This document shows positions 5,910-7,015 of a DNA stretch of 7,015 nucleotides, in pieces. The notes beneath the pieces were generated by a model, which was not told the DNA's origin, ran no database searches, and saw nothing but the letters and a program-made list of their open reading frames with translations. Numbering within the stretch: position 1 is the stretch's first letter; each line of letters opens with the position of its first letter. This stretch comes from Candidatus Omnitrophota bacterium (GTDB lineage Bacteria; Ratteibacteria; UBA8468; B48-G9; DTJG01). Location of the stretch: the NCBI GenBank assembly GCA_023818725.1, contig JAMWBX010000065.1:1-7015 (forward strand), in the 5' to 3' direction. The translations under genes were made by a program, and so were the position numbers.

Positions 5910-6361
5910 CAGTATATCCCGTTTCTTGTGATATAAACAGGCATTGCAATCAATGGGTAATTATCTTTGATTCTTCTTATTTCTATCTTTATTTTTCGTA
6001 AAGCCACCTGATCTATTTCGGTATCGCTTGCTTCGCTGCCATCATATTTATACCATACGCAACCCATCAGGACTTTGTAATATGGATCTAAACTTGAAAC
6101 CTGGTATGAATTGTCAAATTCATCGTTTTCTCCCATCTTTTTTGGGAATTCTGATTGCCTATCAGAACAAACAGGAGGGAAATCGATTGTTTTTACAATC
6201 TCAATATGATACTGGGCGATTGCTGAAGCGATAAGTATCTCATTTGATTTTTTCATAATATTCAGATTCCCCGCAATAATCAATAGACCTGTTCCAATAA
6301 CAATCGTCAGCAGAAATACTGCCACCACAAGTTCAAGAACGGAAAAACCCTTTTTTACCAT
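5909..6361 (-). CDS. Type IV prepilin-like minor (pseudo)pilin, PilV/GspI type
   Basis: A 150-residue protein with a class III prepilin signal: a short basic leader MVKKG, cleavage G5/F6, Glu10 at mature position +5, then an uninterrupted hydrophobic helix to about residue 31. Prepilin peptidase should cut and N-methylate it, and it should insert into a pilus or pseudopilus through the helix. The rest is a small soluble domain with two cysteines (C65, C101) that could form a disulfide. PilV/GspI-type proteins have this size and layout, and its position between a PilX-like and a PilW-like gene supports the PilV assignment. The ATG at 6361 lies 7 bases inside the upstream gene. Its own Shine-Dalgarno is weak, so coupling to the upstream gene is likely. 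Its stop shares one base with the next start (TGATG). Family membership is clear; the exact subfamily is inferred from order and size. Confidence 0.85.
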   Translation of the reverse strand: MVKKGFSVLELVVAVFLLTIVIGTGLLIIAGNLNIMKKSNEILIASAIAQYHIEIVKTIDFPPVCSDRQSEFPKKMGENDEFDNSYQVSSLDPYYKVLMGCVWYKYDGSEASDTEIDQVALRKIKIEIRRIKDNYPLIAMPVYITRNGIY

Positions 6362-7015
6362 TGTATTTTCCAGTTAACTGGAAGATAAATTCTTCTTCCG
6401 CCTGCAAACCCGGAATAAATCCGGATTCTATCAATATCAAGCGCGTTTTTATCATAGGTAAGGGTTCCATTGTTTAGTGTAACTGTGCCATTTGCAACAA
6501 GGCACCCATTTATAAATGTATTTGCATTGTTTAATGTGATATTTCCTGCTGATGCGCCATAAGAATAAACAAGTCCAGGGATTCTCGCATAATAAGAAGC
6601 GCTCCCAATATTTATTGTTGCAGAACTGCCTGTTGAATAAGCCACTATTGTCGCCTTATCACCAAGCCCTGTAATTGGATTTGAAATAAAATCGACATTT
6701 CCGGATGATGCTATGAGCACCTGTATTGGTTGATTTCGAGATAATAGCAAAAACGCGTAATTTTGATTGCTTCCAAGCGTAATTGAAGGAGTTGAATTTA
6801 GAGTGAATGTGGCTGTTGAAGGTGTATAAAGGACGATAGCAGCAGGTTTTGCGCTGCTTGAGGCACCAATGGTCAGATTTGGGGCGTTAATTGTTAGTGA
6901 TGTGTTTGTGATAAGAGCGCCGTTTATTGTAATATTGGAATGATTTATTGTAAAAGTTCCATCACCGTTGTAATCATAGACAATCAGGTCTGAATTAGAA
7001 AATGTTGTGTTTGGA
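6355..7015 (-). CDS. PilX-like pilus-associated protein, C-terminal beta-helical part (5' end outside window)
   Basis: The frame is open from the right edge to a TAA at 6355, giving 219 visible residues and no start. An in-frame TTG at 6750 is internal: the same frame reads on without a stop to 7015. The visible part is rich in Asn, Thr, Ser, Ile and Gly, with short repeated strand-turn units (for example TINGALITN, NITLNNANTFINGCLV, NGTVTLNNGTLTYD). This looks like a right-handed beta-helix of the kind found at the C-terminus of long PilX-type pilus proteins (DUF7305-like) and somewhat like bactofilins. It ends NWKIQW. It precedes PilV- and PilW-type prepilin genes, overlapping the first by 7 bases, the usual X-V-W company. 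By inference it is an exported tip or minor-pilin component. The prepilin signal that would prove this lies outside the window. An unrelated surface beta-helix protein is the alternative. Confidence 0.7.
   Translation of the reverse strand, partial: PNTTFSNSDLIVYDYNGDGTFTINHSNITINGALITNTSLTINAPNLTIGASSSAKPAAIVLYTPSTATFTLNSTPSITLGSNQNYAFLLLSRNQPIQVLIASSGNVDFISNPITGLGDKATIVAYSTGSSATINIGSASYYARIPGLVYSYGASAGNITLNNANTFINGCLVANGTVTLNNGTLTYDKNALDIDRIRIYSGFAGGRRIYLPVNWKIQW

Noticed and set aside
6368..6383. Perfect 16-base palindrome TTCCAGTTAACTGGAA near the end of the PilX-like gene
   Set aside because: It encodes the PVNWK stretch, has no loop or U-tract, and is a single copy. It could be an operator for the V-W genes, but nothing else supports that.

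Overview
The window reads as part of one long minus-strand transcription unit, entered and left mid-gene. In transcription order (high to low coordinates) it holds eight type IV pilin/pseudopilin-family genes, one doubtful small ORF, and two SurA/PpiC-type periplasmic foldases. A type II secretion system (T2SS) implies a diderm bacterium, and the periplasmic SurA-like chaperones fit that. The DNA is AT-rich, and the domain mix (GspK carrying EF-hand loops and a lamin-tail-like insert) recalls uncultured or candidate-phylum genomes. I cannot name the phylum from sequence alone.

Layout: 7015-6355 is the C-terminal part of a beta-helical, PilX-like protein that begins outside the window. 6361-5909 is a PilV/GspI-type prepilin and 5909-5259 a PilW/GspJ-type prepilin. 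5256-5152 is a possible 34-residue ORF filling the only gap in the cluster. 5155-4718 is the major pseudopilin GspG. Next come the minor pseudopilins GspH (4737-4285), GspI (4292-3930), GspJ (4012-3338) and a very large GspK (3378-1081). 1084-164 is a membrane-anchored PpiC-type peptidyl-prolyl isomerase, and 162-1 is the N-terminus of a second, exported SurA-like protein running off the left edge. Nearly every junction overlaps or is one base apart, so the genes are probably co-transcribed and translationally coupled. I see no convincing promoter or terminator inside the window, and no credible plus-strand gene, RNA gene, mobile element or CRISPR array.

How they work together (family knowledge plus inference): GspG polymerises into the periplasmic pseudopilus, GspH joins near its tip, and GspI-GspJ-GspK form the tip complex. 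The upstream PilX/PilV/PilW-like trio is a second potential tip set of the same architecture, so the operon may encode two alternative or stacked tips. The foldases may assist the secreted substrates or the pseudopilins. The core machinery (GspC/D/E/F/L/M and the prepilin peptidase) is not in this window.

Most unusual points: the roughly 765-residue GspK with a lamin-tail-like domain between two GspK helical modules and three EF-hand-like loops; a GspI lacking Glu at mature position 5; a GspJ with Ala instead of Gly before the cleavage site; and the tandem tip sets.
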